47,069 nt of DNA. It comes from a virus. Below the pieces are notes generated by a model. It had not been told where the DNA came from and searched no databases. It saw only the letters and a list, made by a program, of their open reading frames with translations. Shown piece by piece: positions 40,023 through 47,069 of this stretch (position 1 is its first letter; every line of letters starts with the position of its first letter). The DNA lies in the IMG/VR virus record IMGVR_UViG_3300038551_000023, positions 1 to 47,069 of that record. One strand, 5' to 3'. A program made the position numbers and the translations under genes.

Positions 40023-40216
40023 AACCAAAGAAATGGATTACATTTAAAATTAAAGTTCCCACTACAGGAACTGATGGACAACCTTTAGACCCTAGAGTAG
40101 TTAAAGAATATATTAAAGATGCAATAGAGAGTTGGTCTGGACAATTCGACCCCAGTGAAGATAATATGTTTTATTGGGCTAAAAATAAAACTAAGGTGAC
40201 TCGTGTCAGAGCTTGA
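40019..40216 (+). CDS. Small basic protein, unknown
   Basis: This is 65 residues from GTG 40019 (GTGA overlap). It has a short beta strand (KKWITFKIKVPTTGTD), one helix (VVKEYIKDAIESWSGQFD) and a basic end. It resembles one half of a small alpha/beta domain. It is not recognised. Confidence 0.55.
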   Translation: MKPKKWITFKIKVPTTGTDGQPLDPRVVKEYIKDAIESWSGQFDPSEDNMFYWAKNKTKVTRVRA

Positions 40217-40496
40217 TCCTCAAAAGAATCCACAGCTTCTAGCACTTCTCCCCAAGCTGGAAGCCCTAGAGAAAGCTCTTCTATCTGCTGATCCTTTGAT
40301 GCCTACGCATCTTAAGGAGATTCATAAGCACTTAATCCAATACGAAGAGCTAGCGCATCTGTTGACTGAAGATCAAATTGCTGTGATCTTGGAAGGTCAG
40401 CAGAAGAAGATTGGAATAATCCTTGCTGCTGAAACTACGAAAGCAAAAGGATCTAATTCCAAAATCAAGGGAGGCGTAAGTGCTGACGACCTCTGA
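40203..40496 (+). CDS. Small helical protein with SADDL tail
   Basis: This is 97 residues from GTG 40203, preceded by TAAGGTG. It is helical throughout (LLALLPKLEALEKALLSADP, HLLTEDQIAVILEGQQKK), followed by a flexible Lys/Gly/Ser segment and the C-terminal GGVSADDL. This is one of three proteins with the shared [IV][TS]A[DE]DL tail. Its last 17 bases overlap the next gene. Confidence 0.65.
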   Translation: MSELDPQKNPQLLALLPKLEALEKALLSADPLMPTHLKEIHKHLIQYEELAHLLTEDQIAVILEGQQKKIGIILAAETTKAKGSNSKIKGGVSADDL

Positions 40497-40833
40497 GGAT
40501 GGGCCGTTTTGTTGTGATTGTAAATATCTTGTAGGGGTAAGACGAAACCTTGAAAACGCCAAGGATTGGCGGTGTAACCATCCAAAAAATATACTACATA
40601 AAGGTTATGATCCAGTTTCTGGTATTCCTGTTTATATTCGCAAATTTGAATCTTGTAACCTTTTGCGAGAACGACAAGATATTTACGAAAAAAAAGAAGA
40701 TGCAACTGCTTGCTGTATTGTGGGATATTGGTACGAAGAATACGTAGATCCTCTCTCCCTCTACGAAGAATCTCAAGCAACTAAAAAACAACAAAAACAA
40801 TCTCTCAAAAATATTACTGCTGATGATCTGTAG
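40480..40833 (+). CDS. Cysteine-rich, possibly zinc-binding protein with ITADDL tail
   Basis: This is 117 residues from GTG 40480, with GGGAGG upstream. Cysteines in CCDCKYL, RCNHPKN and ESCNLLR are spaced like a small zinc-binding domain, and a CC pair occurs near residue 79. A Lys/Gln-rich linker leads to the C-terminal NITADDL. The nuclease gene starts 2 bases after its stop. It may be a DNA-binding accessory of the recombination module. Confidence 0.6.
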   Translation: MLTTSEDGPFCCDCKYLVGVRRNLENAKDWRCNHPKNILHKGYDPVSGIPVYIRKFESCNLLRERQDIYEKKEDATACCIVGYWYEEYVDPLSLYEESQATKKQQKQSLKNITADDL

Positions 40834-40835
40834 TT

Positions 40836-41906
40836 ATGGCTCTAAATGCTGACGACTTTCTGTCGCTATCACTAGATTCGTCTGCTCCCGAAGCGGAGAT
40901 AGGGACTATTGGTTCCGCTCCTAGCTTTGCGGCTATCCAAGCTCACAAAACATCAAAGAAAAACTATCGTGATGCTTATATCTACATCAACGTAACTTCA
41001 CACAGTCAGATTGAAGTTCTTCAAGACTGTGCTCGGAAGTTTCAGATCTCCAAATCTCCTGCGCACCAAACATCTGAAGGAATCTTCAATATAGATTTCG
41101 TGTTTGGTCATGCCGTGGGCGCAGGAGTCCAAGCATACCTAGCTACTAACTCCCCCACACAAGCACAGCTCGCCTCAATGCTTGCGTGGAACATAGATCT
41201 AGACGCAGAATTTCCAAAGAAAGGTAAAAGTTCTCCGCTCGCAACTTTAGCAGTGGAGAAGTTCATTCAATTTTGGAAAGCTACTTACGAAGATGAGTGG
41301 GAAATTGCACTACTCAATGGTAAACCAGCAACCGAGTTAACATTCTGGATTGATTTTGAGAATGGCTATTTCCATGCTGGGCACATTGATGTAGTCCTGC
41401 GCCACAGAGTTACACACAAGCTCATGGTGGTAGAGATTAAGACTACTGCCATCCGTAGTATTGACGAAGCACAGTACGGTAATTCTGAACAAGCTCTTGG
41501 ATATTCCTTAGTTGTAGATCGTATCGCAGAGTCTACAGAGATTGCACAGAACTATAATGTAGTTTACTTTGTATACTCTAGTACTAACCGTGAATGGCAA
41601 GCTATGCCTTTCATTAAAAATCGTACACAAAGACTTGAATGGCTCCAAGCGCGGCTACTTAACCACGCGAATATTGGAACATTCAGAAAGATTTCTTTTT
41701 TCCCAAAAAACGGGTCTGCTTGCTGGTCATTTAGTTCTCGCTGTCCGCACTATGGTTTGTGCGACATGAAATCTATGCAACGTACAGATTTCCGTGTATT
41801 CGATTCCACAAAAGATCCAATGCCAGAAGCAATGGACTTTACTTTCAAACTTTCTGAACTTGCAACAGCGGTGCTGCGTGAACCAGAGATCTCCAAGAGT
41901 ATTTGA
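40836..41906 (+). CDS. RecB/Cas4-like PD-(D/E)xK nuclease, likely iron-sulfur
   Basis: This is 356 residues. Motif I is SHSQIEVLQDCARKF (Cys65) and FGHAVGAGVQ (His92). The catalytic core is GHIDVVL (Asp185) and VVEIKTT (Glu200, Lys202), followed by EQALGYSLVV (motif with Gln). C-terminal cysteines 306, 313 and 319 (ACWSFSSRCPHYGLC) together with Cys65 have the Cas4/AddB pattern of a 4Fe-4S cluster. Such enzymes resect DNA 5' or 3' ends. Next to a Sak4-like ATPase and an SSB-like gene, it fits an exonuclease plus annealing-protein recombination module. The start NADDFLSL echoes the ADDL tails upstream. Confidence 0.8.
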   Translation: MALNADDFLSLSLDSSAPEAEIGTIGSAPSFAAIQAHKTSKKNYRDAYIYINVTSHSQIEVLQDCARKFQISKSPAHQTSEGIFNIDFVFGHAVGAGVQAYLATNSPTQAQLASMLAWNIDLDAEFPKKGKSSPLATLAVEKFIQFWKATYEDEWEIALLNGKPATELTFWIDFENGYFHAGHIDVVLRHRVTHKLMVVEIKTTAIRSIDEAQYGNSEQALGYSLVVDRIAESTEIAQNYNVVYFVYSSTNREWQAMPFIKNRTQRLEWLQARLLNHANIGTFRKISFFPKNGSACWSFSSRCPHYGLCDMKSMQRTDFRVFDSTKDPMPEAMDFTFKLSELATAVLREPEISKSI

Positions 41907-41955
41907 GTATCGCTTCGTAGAAAAAAACACAAAGAAAACCGGAGCTTTATTCTTT

Positions 41956-42150
41956 ATGTGTAAGATGTGTGAACAAAAATATAATCCACCAATACTCATT
42001 AAAGGTACACACATTTTAGAATGTATTGGCCCCGCAGAAAATCAATCTGTGCCATGCTGGAAATGCACAGAAACTATTCGCTCTAACGAGACAGTAGAAA
42101 AAGGTACTTTCAAAAATTTAAGGAGAAAGAGTGCTTCTCACAGACTATGA
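41956..42150 (+). CDS. Small zinc-ribbon-like protein
   Basis: This is 64 residues from ATG 41956. CKMC at the N terminus and CWKC in the middle (PCWKCTETIRSN) form a two-CxxC zinc-ribbon pattern; a further Cys lies at IECIG-like position 24. The end is basic (RRKSASHRL). The ribosome site (CCGGAG, 11 bases away) is weak. It overlaps the Sak4-like gene by 20 bases. Confidence 0.45.
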   Translation: MCKMCEQKYNPPILIKGTHILECIGPAENQSVPCWKCTETIRSNETVEKGTFKNLRRKSASHRL

Positions 42151-43048
42151 ACAGAAAAAGTCCCACAAGATTTGTGTATTCGGGCGCGCCAAGGTAGGGA
42201 AAACAGCTTTGGTTGCGCAACTTGCGCGCATCGGCAAACTCTGGTGGTTTGATCTTGAAGATGGAATTAAAACTGCTCTCAATGAATCTATCCTCCCTAA
42301 AGAGTACTGGAAGAACATTGAAGTAATCAGAATTCCATCGCTTCAAGCTGTCCCTATGGGGATAGAAACTCTACTGAAAGTTATCAAAGGCGATGACTGC
42401 AAAATTTGTTGGACACATGGCAAGGTCAGTTGTCCAGTTTGCGGCAAAGATCCTACTGCATATCATACTAATATTTGTCTGCGCAATTTTACTAGTAACG
42501 ATTGGCTCGTGATTGATTCAATCACCCAGCTAAGCGCAGACGCAAATGCCGCAGTTCTCAAATTCATCTTCGGCACTGCCGACACTCCAGAAAAATTCAT
42601 ACTGGATAAAGATACTGGAGGCAAAGATTTCAAATATCCAATGGCTGTGTCTTTTATGCTTGATCGTATCTTTTCCACTATTCAAGCTGGCAACTTCAAT
42701 TGTGCTGTTATCTCTCACGAAGTAATGACTGAGCGCACAAAAGATACAGGACATATGCCGGGAAAAGGAGAGAATCAGCCTAGCGATAATGTAGAAATGA
42801 TCTTTCCTGCGGCGGGGAGTAGAAACTTTAGCCGCAATTTCGGTAAATATTTCGATATGCTGATTCATGTAGATATCGTGAATCGCAAGCATCGTGCATT
42901 TTCTTCCACACTCTATCATCCTACCATCCAAACTGGCAGCAGACTTCCTTTTAACATTGAAGATATGAAAGATGAAAAAGGAAATACACTGACGCCGGGG
43001 GATGCACTAGTAGCAATGTTCAAACCACAGATTAAGGAAACCAAATAA
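42131..43048 (+). CDS. Sak4-like RecA-type ATPase (single-strand annealing/recombinase)
   Basis: This is 305 residues from GTG 42131, preceded by AAGGAGA. The P-loop GRAKVGKT (18-25) is followed by WWFDLEDGIKTAL. Walker B is WLVIDS (Asp129). A zinc-ribbon-like insert, Cys90/93 and Cys101/104 (CKIC...CPVC), lies between them, which is not usual for the family. Sak4 (AAA_24) proteins are phage RecA-like annealing factors that work with an SSB. Here an SSB-like gene lies 450 bases downstream and a nuclease upstream, the expected set for homologous recombination. Confidence 0.8.
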   Translation: MLLTDYEQKKSHKICVFGRAKVGKTALVAQLARIGKLWWFDLEDGIKTALNESILPKEYWKNIEVIRIPSLQAVPMGIETLLKVIKGDDCKICWTHGKVSCPVCGKDPTAYHTNICLRNFTSNDWLVIDSITQLSADANAAVLKFIFGTADTPEKFILDKDTGGKDFKYPMAVSFMLDRIFSTIQAGNFNCAVISHEVMTERTKDTGHMPGKGENQPSDNVEMIFPAAGSRNFSRNFGKYFDMLIHVDIVNRKHRAFSSTLYHPTIQTGSRLPFNIEDMKDEKGNTLTPGDALVAMFKPQIKETK

Positions 43049-43467
43049 TGGGTACACCAGTTCTTGATTCTTTGCGCCCGCTGGATCTAAAGCGCGTATG
43101 TCCTAACGAAGCATTTGACGGACTTGTAAAAAGAGTTTTTATGACAGTAGAATCTACTCTTGCTGTCAAAGGTGGAGAATATGCAGGAGACAACGATCGT
43201 CTTGCGAATTTCCGCCGTAATGCTCTCGCTCTTGGTATTCCTGCTGAAACAGTTTGGGCAGTGTACGCAGGAAAGCATTGGGATTCTCTCATGCAGTACA
43301 TCAATGATATTAGTACCAAAACTAACAGGCATAGAGCAGAACCTATGACTGGAAGAATTGTAGATCTGATTGCATATCTAATGTTGTTCTACGCAATGGA
43401 GGAAGAAAAAGCCACTATTGGTTGGCTACCCAACGCCAGTTACGCAAACGATACTAAACGAATCTAA
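43048..43467 (+). CDS. DUF1599 / nucleotide modification associated domain 1 protein
   Basis: This is 139 residues. The core AVKGGEYAGDNDRLANFRRN, then VWAVYAGKHWDSLMQYINDI and GRIVDLIAYLMLFYAM, is the pattern of the phage DUF1599 (Nmad1) family. That family has been linked by genome-context studies to nucleotide modification or dNTP-pool control. The enzymatic reaction is not established. Its start overlaps the previous stop (TAATG). A MazG-like gene is present elsewhere in the arm. Confidence 0.75.
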   Translation: MGTPVLDSLRPLDLKRVCPNEAFDGLVKRVFMTVESTLAVKGGEYAGDNDRLANFRRNALALGIPAETVWAVYAGKHWDSLMQYINDISTKTNRHRAEPMTGRIVDLIAYLMLFYAMEEEKATIGWLPNASYANDTKRI

Positions 43468-43498
43468 ACGAAACGAAACTCTAAGGTAAATAAACATC

Positions 43499-43960
43499 AT
43501 GTCCGATGAAATGAAAGTAGTTCCTATTGACGATCTGATGGACGCCAGCATTGACGATCTTTCGGATATGCCGAAATTTGAGTTGCCTCCACAAGGCCAC
43601 TACAAATTCAGCGTATCACTGGCGCAAAAAGTTGTCAACGAGAAGAAATGCATTGAAGCTACTCTCGTTGTTGACGAGACTCTGGAATTGGCAGATTCTA
43701 CCCAAGCTCCTGTCGAAGCAGGGAGTAAGTTCAGCGCCCTGTTTATGATGGAAAACGAGTGGGGGCAAGCCTCTTTCAAAGAATTCATTCTCCCGATTTC
43801 TAAAGCCCTTGGTTACAAAACGGTGGGAGAAGCGATTCAGCAGTGCCAGAATGTTAAGGTTGCTGCTGTTCTGAAACATCGCGTGCATAAGGAAGATAAG
43901 GACAAGCCTGCCGATGAGCAGCGCAAGTATCCGAATCTGAAAGATATCACGCCTCTGTAA
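43499..43960 (+). CDS. Probable single-stranded DNA-binding protein
   Basis: This is 153 residues. An acidic N-terminal stretch (VPIDDLMDASIDDLSDM) precedes a beta-barrel-like core: PPQGHYKFSVSLAQKVVNEK, IEATLVVDETLELAD, FSALFMMENEWGQ. A basic segment VAAVLKHRVHKEDKDK and a short KDITPL end follow. I associate this layout with phage SSB-like proteins beside Sak4-like recombinases. Codon use suggests abundant expression. The acidic stretch is at the N terminus rather than the usual C terminus of bacterial SSB. Confidence 0.55.
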   Translation: MSDEMKVVPIDDLMDASIDDLSDMPKFELPPQGHYKFSVSLAQKVVNEKKCIEATLVVDETLELADSTQAPVEAGSKFSALFMMENEWGQASFKEFILPISKALGYKTVGEAIQQCQNVKVAAVLKHRVHKEDKDKPADEQRKYPNLKDITPL

Positions 43961-43965
43961 GTAGT

Positions 43966-44301
43966 GTGCTGAAAACTTCCTGCGCCGTGGCACCAAAAGT
44001 TCCGGGGCGCAGGAAGCCTATTCCAGCATGGCGGAGAAAACAACGTGCAAAAGAAACCGTATGTAACTGCGATGCATATAAATTCCCCCATAGATTCGGT
44101 GGCGGTAAATGTTCTTATTTGCTCTGGGTCGAACGGCTTTACTTACGAGGATCTAGAGAATGCGCTAAGTGCAGCTTACGGGGAAGTGGTGAATGCGAGA
44201 TTGTTAGCGGAGCGGAGCGAGCCACAGAGTGCCCCGCGTTTCAAGAATTTGCGGATAGACATGAGATAAATCTATGGCCTCGAAAGAAACGAAGGCAGTA
44301 G
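43966..44301 (+). CDS. Small Cys-rich protein with CDAYxFPHRFGGGKC motif
   Basis: This is 111 residues from GTG 43966 (weak ribosome site). NCDAYKFPHRFGGGKC is a strongly conserved motif of small, widespread phage proteins. Further cysteines (ECAKCSLRGSGECEI, then TECPAF) suggest zinc binding. Function is unknown. Another frame (44045-44269) is also open here but lacks family features. Confidence 0.6.
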   Translation: MLKTSCAVAPKVPGRRKPIPAWRRKQRAKETVCNCDAYKFPHRFGGGKCSYLLWVERLYLRGSRECAKCSLRGSGECEIVSGAERATECPAFQEFADRHEINLWPRKKRRQ

Positions 44302-44645
44302 ATATCTTCATGCAGAGTTTAGATTCTTTGCCCGGAAAAGTTACAGAATCTATGTCCACTGCTGTAAAAATTCCGGGGATTAAAATCCTGACAAATACGA
44401 AAATAGACGATCTTCCAACTCTTATTCTCCGGAGTGTTGAGGAAGATCTTAGATGGGCAGCGCAACGACAACTTGCTCTGCGTAAAGCTATGGCAAATCT
44501 TTTCAGGAAGGAAATCCATGCCCTCAGACAACGACAAGTACGAATTGAGAAACAATCCAGAGATAGAAAAAAGACTGCGAAAGGAACGCGAAGCAAAGCG
44601 CAAAAGAAAACTGGAAGATCTAGATCTAGAAGATCTCAAAGATAG
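44274..44645 (+). CDS. Small protein with very basic C terminus
   Basis: This is 123 residues from ATG 44274. It has a helical N-terminal part (VDIFMQSLDSLPGKVTESMS, VEEDLRWAAQRQLALRKAMA) and a Lys/Arg/Ser-rich C terminus (KTAKGTRSKAQKKTGRSRS) likely to bind nucleic acid. The last 128 bases also encode the start of the next gene in another frame. Confidence 0.55.
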   Translation: MASKETKAVDIFMQSLDSLPGKVTESMSTAVKIPGIKILTNTKIDDLPTLILRSVEEDLRWAAQRQLALRKAMANLFRKEIHALRQRQVRIEKQSRDRKKTAKGTRSKAQKKTGRSRSRRSQR

Positions 44646-44715
44646 AGAGGAACTTACCAATGACACAGATGGTGAGCAGCGCGAACTCACAGGTAAACCT
44701 ACCTTTCGTAAGTAA
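44518..44715 (+). CDS. Small highly charged protein
   Basis: This is 65 residues from ATG 44518, with AGGAAGGA upstream; a longer start at 44434 lacks a site. It is almost entirely charged: EKRLRKEREAKRKRKLEDLD, then LEDLKDREE. It is a predicted single helix or coiled coil. Its first two thirds share DNA with the previous gene. Confidence 0.55.
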   Translation: MPSDNDKYELRNNPEIEKRLRKEREAKRKRKLEDLDLEDLKDREELTNDTDGEQRELTGKPTFRK

Positions 44716-44914
44716 CCCGCGTTGGAAGATTGGTGATGAGGTCTGGACAAACTTTTCAGGGCATTGGACACAACATACTATTACCAAAGTCTTGACAGAT
44801 CGTATTAGTCAAACCGGCGTATCCTATAAAGTAACACCTGCTCTTGGAAATAACTGGGCAGATGCTTACGACGAAGGATGGTTTCGTGCATCTCCTTTTA
44901 GCGACGACGCCTGA
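44660..44914 (+). CDS. Small SH3-like/beta protein, unknown
   Basis: This is 84 residues, with AGAGGAA 8 bases before ATG 44660. KIGDEVWTNFSGHWTQHTIT, KVLTD and VSYKVTPA resemble a small beta-barrel (SH3/KOW-like) of phage proteins. It starts inside the previous gene and ends inside the DNA polymerase start region (29-base overlap). Confidence 0.55.
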   Translation: MTQMVSSANSQVNLPFVSNPRWKIGDEVWTNFSGHWTQHTITKVLTDRISQTGVSYKVTPALGNNWADAYDEGWFRASPFSDDA

Positions 44915-47069
44915 CCAGCAAGCGCATTTAGCAAGATTTTCTCGTCTTGCCGTATTTCATGGGCACAAAGTTTCTGTAACTACAGGAACTCCTAGCACTC
45001 TCAGTGAACTTGAACTGAAGTGTAAGACCGCAGGCATTGAAGGAATTCTAATCGCAAACCAACAACTGCTGGATCGCGCCCTCAATGCTCTGCCAGATTT
45101 CCAGAAGCCCATAGAAAACAAGCAGCTTTCCTTGGACGACTATCAGGGAAGTTTTATTTCTGTTCGTTCACTTCCAGCAGTCGTCCTTAATCCTCCTGAA
45201 CATATAATGAGTGTTCCCTATGGCGCATTTATCTTTTCTCGATTTATTACTAAACTTACAAAACCAACAGATTGGTTTCCAGCCACCAACTTTAATTGGA
45301 AGGTATTCGATCCAAGAGATTTACCATTTTGGCGGGAATGGCTGCGTAACTCTAGACTCATCGCAATTGATATCGAAACTTTCAGGAATGACCCTCTTAA
45401 GCGTATATCTTGTATTTCATTCACAGGATGGCAAAGAGACGCACATCAAACTCAAACAGTTGTCATCCCCTTTGATTCCGTATATAACCTTGCCGTAATC
45501 CGTGAGTTTGCAGATCTTCCAGCCCCTAAAGTTTTCCAAGGTGGTACTTATGACAATGCATACCTTCTTCGTTACAACATCCCTGTTCGCAATTGGCTCT
45601 ACGATACTCTTCATCTTTTCCATTCTTACTATTCTGAGTTGCCAAAGCGTTTGGATTTTGTTACAGCTTTTACTCTCAGGAACGTCAGATTCTGGAAAGA
45701 CGATGGAAAGAGCGGAAATCTTGAAAACTATTTCCGTTACAATGGCATGGATGGTTGGGCTACTCTCAATTCTTGTCTTAGTCTTTTGGCTGAGCTTCCA
45801 GAGTGGGCACTAAGAAATTACACAGAGCATGAATTTCCGTTAGTCTATCCAGCTCTTCACTGTGAATTGGAAGGTTGGAGAGTAGCTCCAGATACATTCA
45901 AAACTGTAAAGGCAACACAGACAGCAGAAGCAGACAAGCGCCTTGCGAGCCTGCGGAAAATGTTGAAGGCGCCAAACTACAATCCCGGTAGTTGGCAACA
46001 AAATACCAAAGTGTTCATCATCCTTGGTTGTGGCGATTTGAAGGGGACTGGTGAACCTCAGATGAAAAAGGCGGAATATCGCCATCCTCTTAATGCTAGA
46101 ATCATTGGAGATATCCGTGAATATAAAAAGGCGCGCAAACTTGTTAGTAACTATTGTGACGAATCTAAAATCTGGCAGCACAGTGAGAATAACTGGCGCC
46201 TACACTATAGACTTAATCCTGCTGGAACCGATACAGGACGCCTTGCATCCAGTGAATCGTCTTTTTGGACAGGCTATCAGATTCAAAATATCCCTCGCGG
46301 GCCACGAATCAAGCAATATCTGGTTGCGGACGAAGGATGGAAACTGGGTGAACCTGATTTTGAGCAGAGTGAAAGCCGGTGTACTTTCTATCTTGCTGGA
46401 GAAGAGAAAGGAATCGCAGTTGTTGAGAGTGGCAAAGATTTCCATTGCTGGAATGCTCAACTCTTCTTCGGGTTTAAGTATGAGGATCTCTGGGACGAAA
46501 AACTTAAAAAATGTAAAACTCCAGAAGCCAAGCAAATCAGAGACGAGCCTGCTAAACGCACCAACCACGGAGCTAACTACAATATGACAGGTGGGGTCAT
46601 GCTAGATACTGTTGGCCCCAAGGTAGCAGCTAGAATGAAAATGATCCTACATCTTCCTAGCTCCATGAGTCTCAAAGACGTATGCCAATACTGTCTAAAT
46701 CAATGGAGCAAAACATATCCAAAGGTTCAAGGACAATGGTATGACGCGATCCGCAAGGAAATTGAACTCACGAAAAAGTTGGTATCTGCTCTTGGTTGGA
46801 CAAGACACTTCTTTGGCGATGTCAAAAATAACCGTCATTACTTTAATGCCGCCGTTGCGCATGGCTCGCAAAATCTATCCGTGGCGATCATTAATCGGAA
46901 GTTCTATAAACTTTGGTGGGAACAGATATACGGTAAGCTCCGTGGAGTCTTCAGGATCAAGGCGCAAATTCATGATTCTATCCCTTTCCAATACAAACAA
47001 GAAGCTGATTGGGTGCCTGCTGAAGTATCCCGACTCATGGAAAACAGTACTGAAGTACGTGGGGCAGAT
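44886..47069 (+). CDS. DNA polymerase, family A (continues at base 1)
   Basis: The gene runs off the right edge and finishes at 198. GTG 44886 has GAAGGA 7 bases upstream; an in-frame ATG at 44862 has none. A variable N-terminal 150 residues precedes a DEDD-type 3'-5' exonuclease (IAIDIETF, Asp162/Glu164). The polymerase palm and fingers have motif A EPDFEQSESR (Asp491), and a divergent O-helix AKRTNHGANYN (Lys557; His561 where Pol I has Phe762; Tyr565). Motif C HDS at 696-698 lies past the right-hand repeat start. It replicates the phage genome, probably with proofreading. No 5'-3' exonuclease domain is present. Confidence 0.9.
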   Translation, partial: MHLLLATTPDQQAHLARFSRLAVFHGHKVSVTTGTPSTLSELELKCKTAGIEGILIANQQLLDRALNALPDFQKPIENKQLSLDDYQGSFISVRSLPAVVLNPPEHIMSVPYGAFIFSRFITKLTKPTDWFPATNFNWKVFDPRDLPFWREWLRNSRLIAIDIETFRNDPLKRISCISFTGWQRDAHQTQTVVIPFDSVYNLAVIREFADLPAPKVFQGGTYDNAYLLRYNIPVRNWLYDTLHLFHSYYSELPKRLDFVTAFTLRNVRFWKDDGKSGNLENYFRYNGMDGWATLNSCLSLLAELPEWALRNYTEHEFPLVYPALHCELEGWRVAPDTFKTVKATQTAEADKRLASLRKMLKAPNYNPGSWQQNTKVFIILGCGDLKGTGEPQMKKAEYRHPLNARIIGDIREYKKARKLVSNYCDESKIWQHSENNWRLHYRLNPAGTDTGRLASSESSFWTGYQIQNIPRGPRIKQYLVADEGWKLGEPDFEQSESRCTFYLAGEEKGIAVVESGKDFHCWNAQLFFGFKYEDLWDEKLKKCKTPEAKQIRDEPAKRTNHGANYNMTGGVMLDTVGPKVAARMKMILHLPSSMSLKDVCQYCLNQWSKTYPKVQGQWYDAIRKEIELTKKLVSALGWTRHFFGDVKNNRHYFNAAVAHGSQNLSVAIINRKFYKLWWEQIYGKLRGVFRIKAQIHDSIPFQYKQEADWVPAEVSRLMENSTEVRGAD
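46944..47069. repeat. Terminal direct repeat, right copy (circular overlap)
   Basis: Identical to 1-126. Inside the DNA polymerase reading frame; see left copy. Confidence 0.93.

Noticed and set aside
44045-44269. 74-residue frame overlapping the CDAYxFPHRFGGGKC gene
   Set aside because: It has a weakly spaced GGAG and reasonable composition, but the alternative frame has a clear conserved motif; both being real is possible but unsupported.
1-47069. CRISPR array, insertion sequence, tRNA genes or integrase
   Set aside because: No regularly spaced repeats with unique spacers, no transposase or recombinase, and no cloverleaf was found in the non-coding gaps.

Overview
The window is a complete, circularly permuted genome of a tailed double-stranded DNA phage. 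The last 126 bases repeat the first 126, and a family A DNA polymerase reading frame leaves the right edge and continues in frame at base 1, so the true unit is about 46,943 bp. The gene set is that of a podovirus: terminase, portal, scaffold-like protein and major capsid protein, then an adaptor and a propeller-like tail protein, two fibres and two very large ejection-type proteins. No tape measure, major tail protein, integrase, repressor or RNA polymerase is recognisable, which suggests a lytic podovirus that uses host RNA polymerase. A lipoprotein signal, a transglycosylase carried in the virion and a 3TM-type holin point to a Gram-negative host. The host genus cannot be read from the sequence.

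Layout. Two divergent arms leave a control region at 31067-31904. The leftward arm (minus strand, 31066 down to 2025) holds two small genes, a 452-bp non-coding stretch with GAGCG-type repeats, and the virion genes: small and large terminase, portal, scaffold, head protein, major capsid protein (followed by a strong hairpin), adaptor, lectin-type fibre, nozzle-like protein, small virion proteins, repeat-rich fibre, glycosyltransferase, methyltransferase, a DUF5675 protein, holin, and three ejection or internal virion proteins. The rightward arm (plus strand, 31905 to the edge and on to 2068) holds replication, recombination and nucleotide-metabolism genes among many small unknown genes: a RecD/Dda-like helicase fused to a SprT-like metalloprotease, a Cas4/RecB-like nuclease with four cysteines, a Sak4-like ATPase, a DUF1599 (Nmad1) protein, a probable ssDNA-binding protein, DNA polymerase, a DUF3987-like P-loop protein and a MazG-like pyrophosphohydrolase. 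The two arms converge and overlap by 44 bp at 2025-2068.

The most unusual material lies in two places. (1) A 457-bp non-coding gap (37803-38259) begins directly after a stop codon with a complete type I hammerhead ribozyme. It is followed by a roughly 190-nt segment that folds by hand into a 12-bp closing stem, three hairpins and an 8-bp pseudoknot, and looks like an undescribed structured RNA. (2) The helicase at 33235-35559 ends in a SprT/Spartan-type HEVAH...H zinc protease domain, a single-chain combination that suggests removal of DNA-bound or crosslinked proteins during phage replication. Three otherwise unrelated proteins of the same arm also share a C-terminal tail of the form [IV][TS]A[DE]DL.
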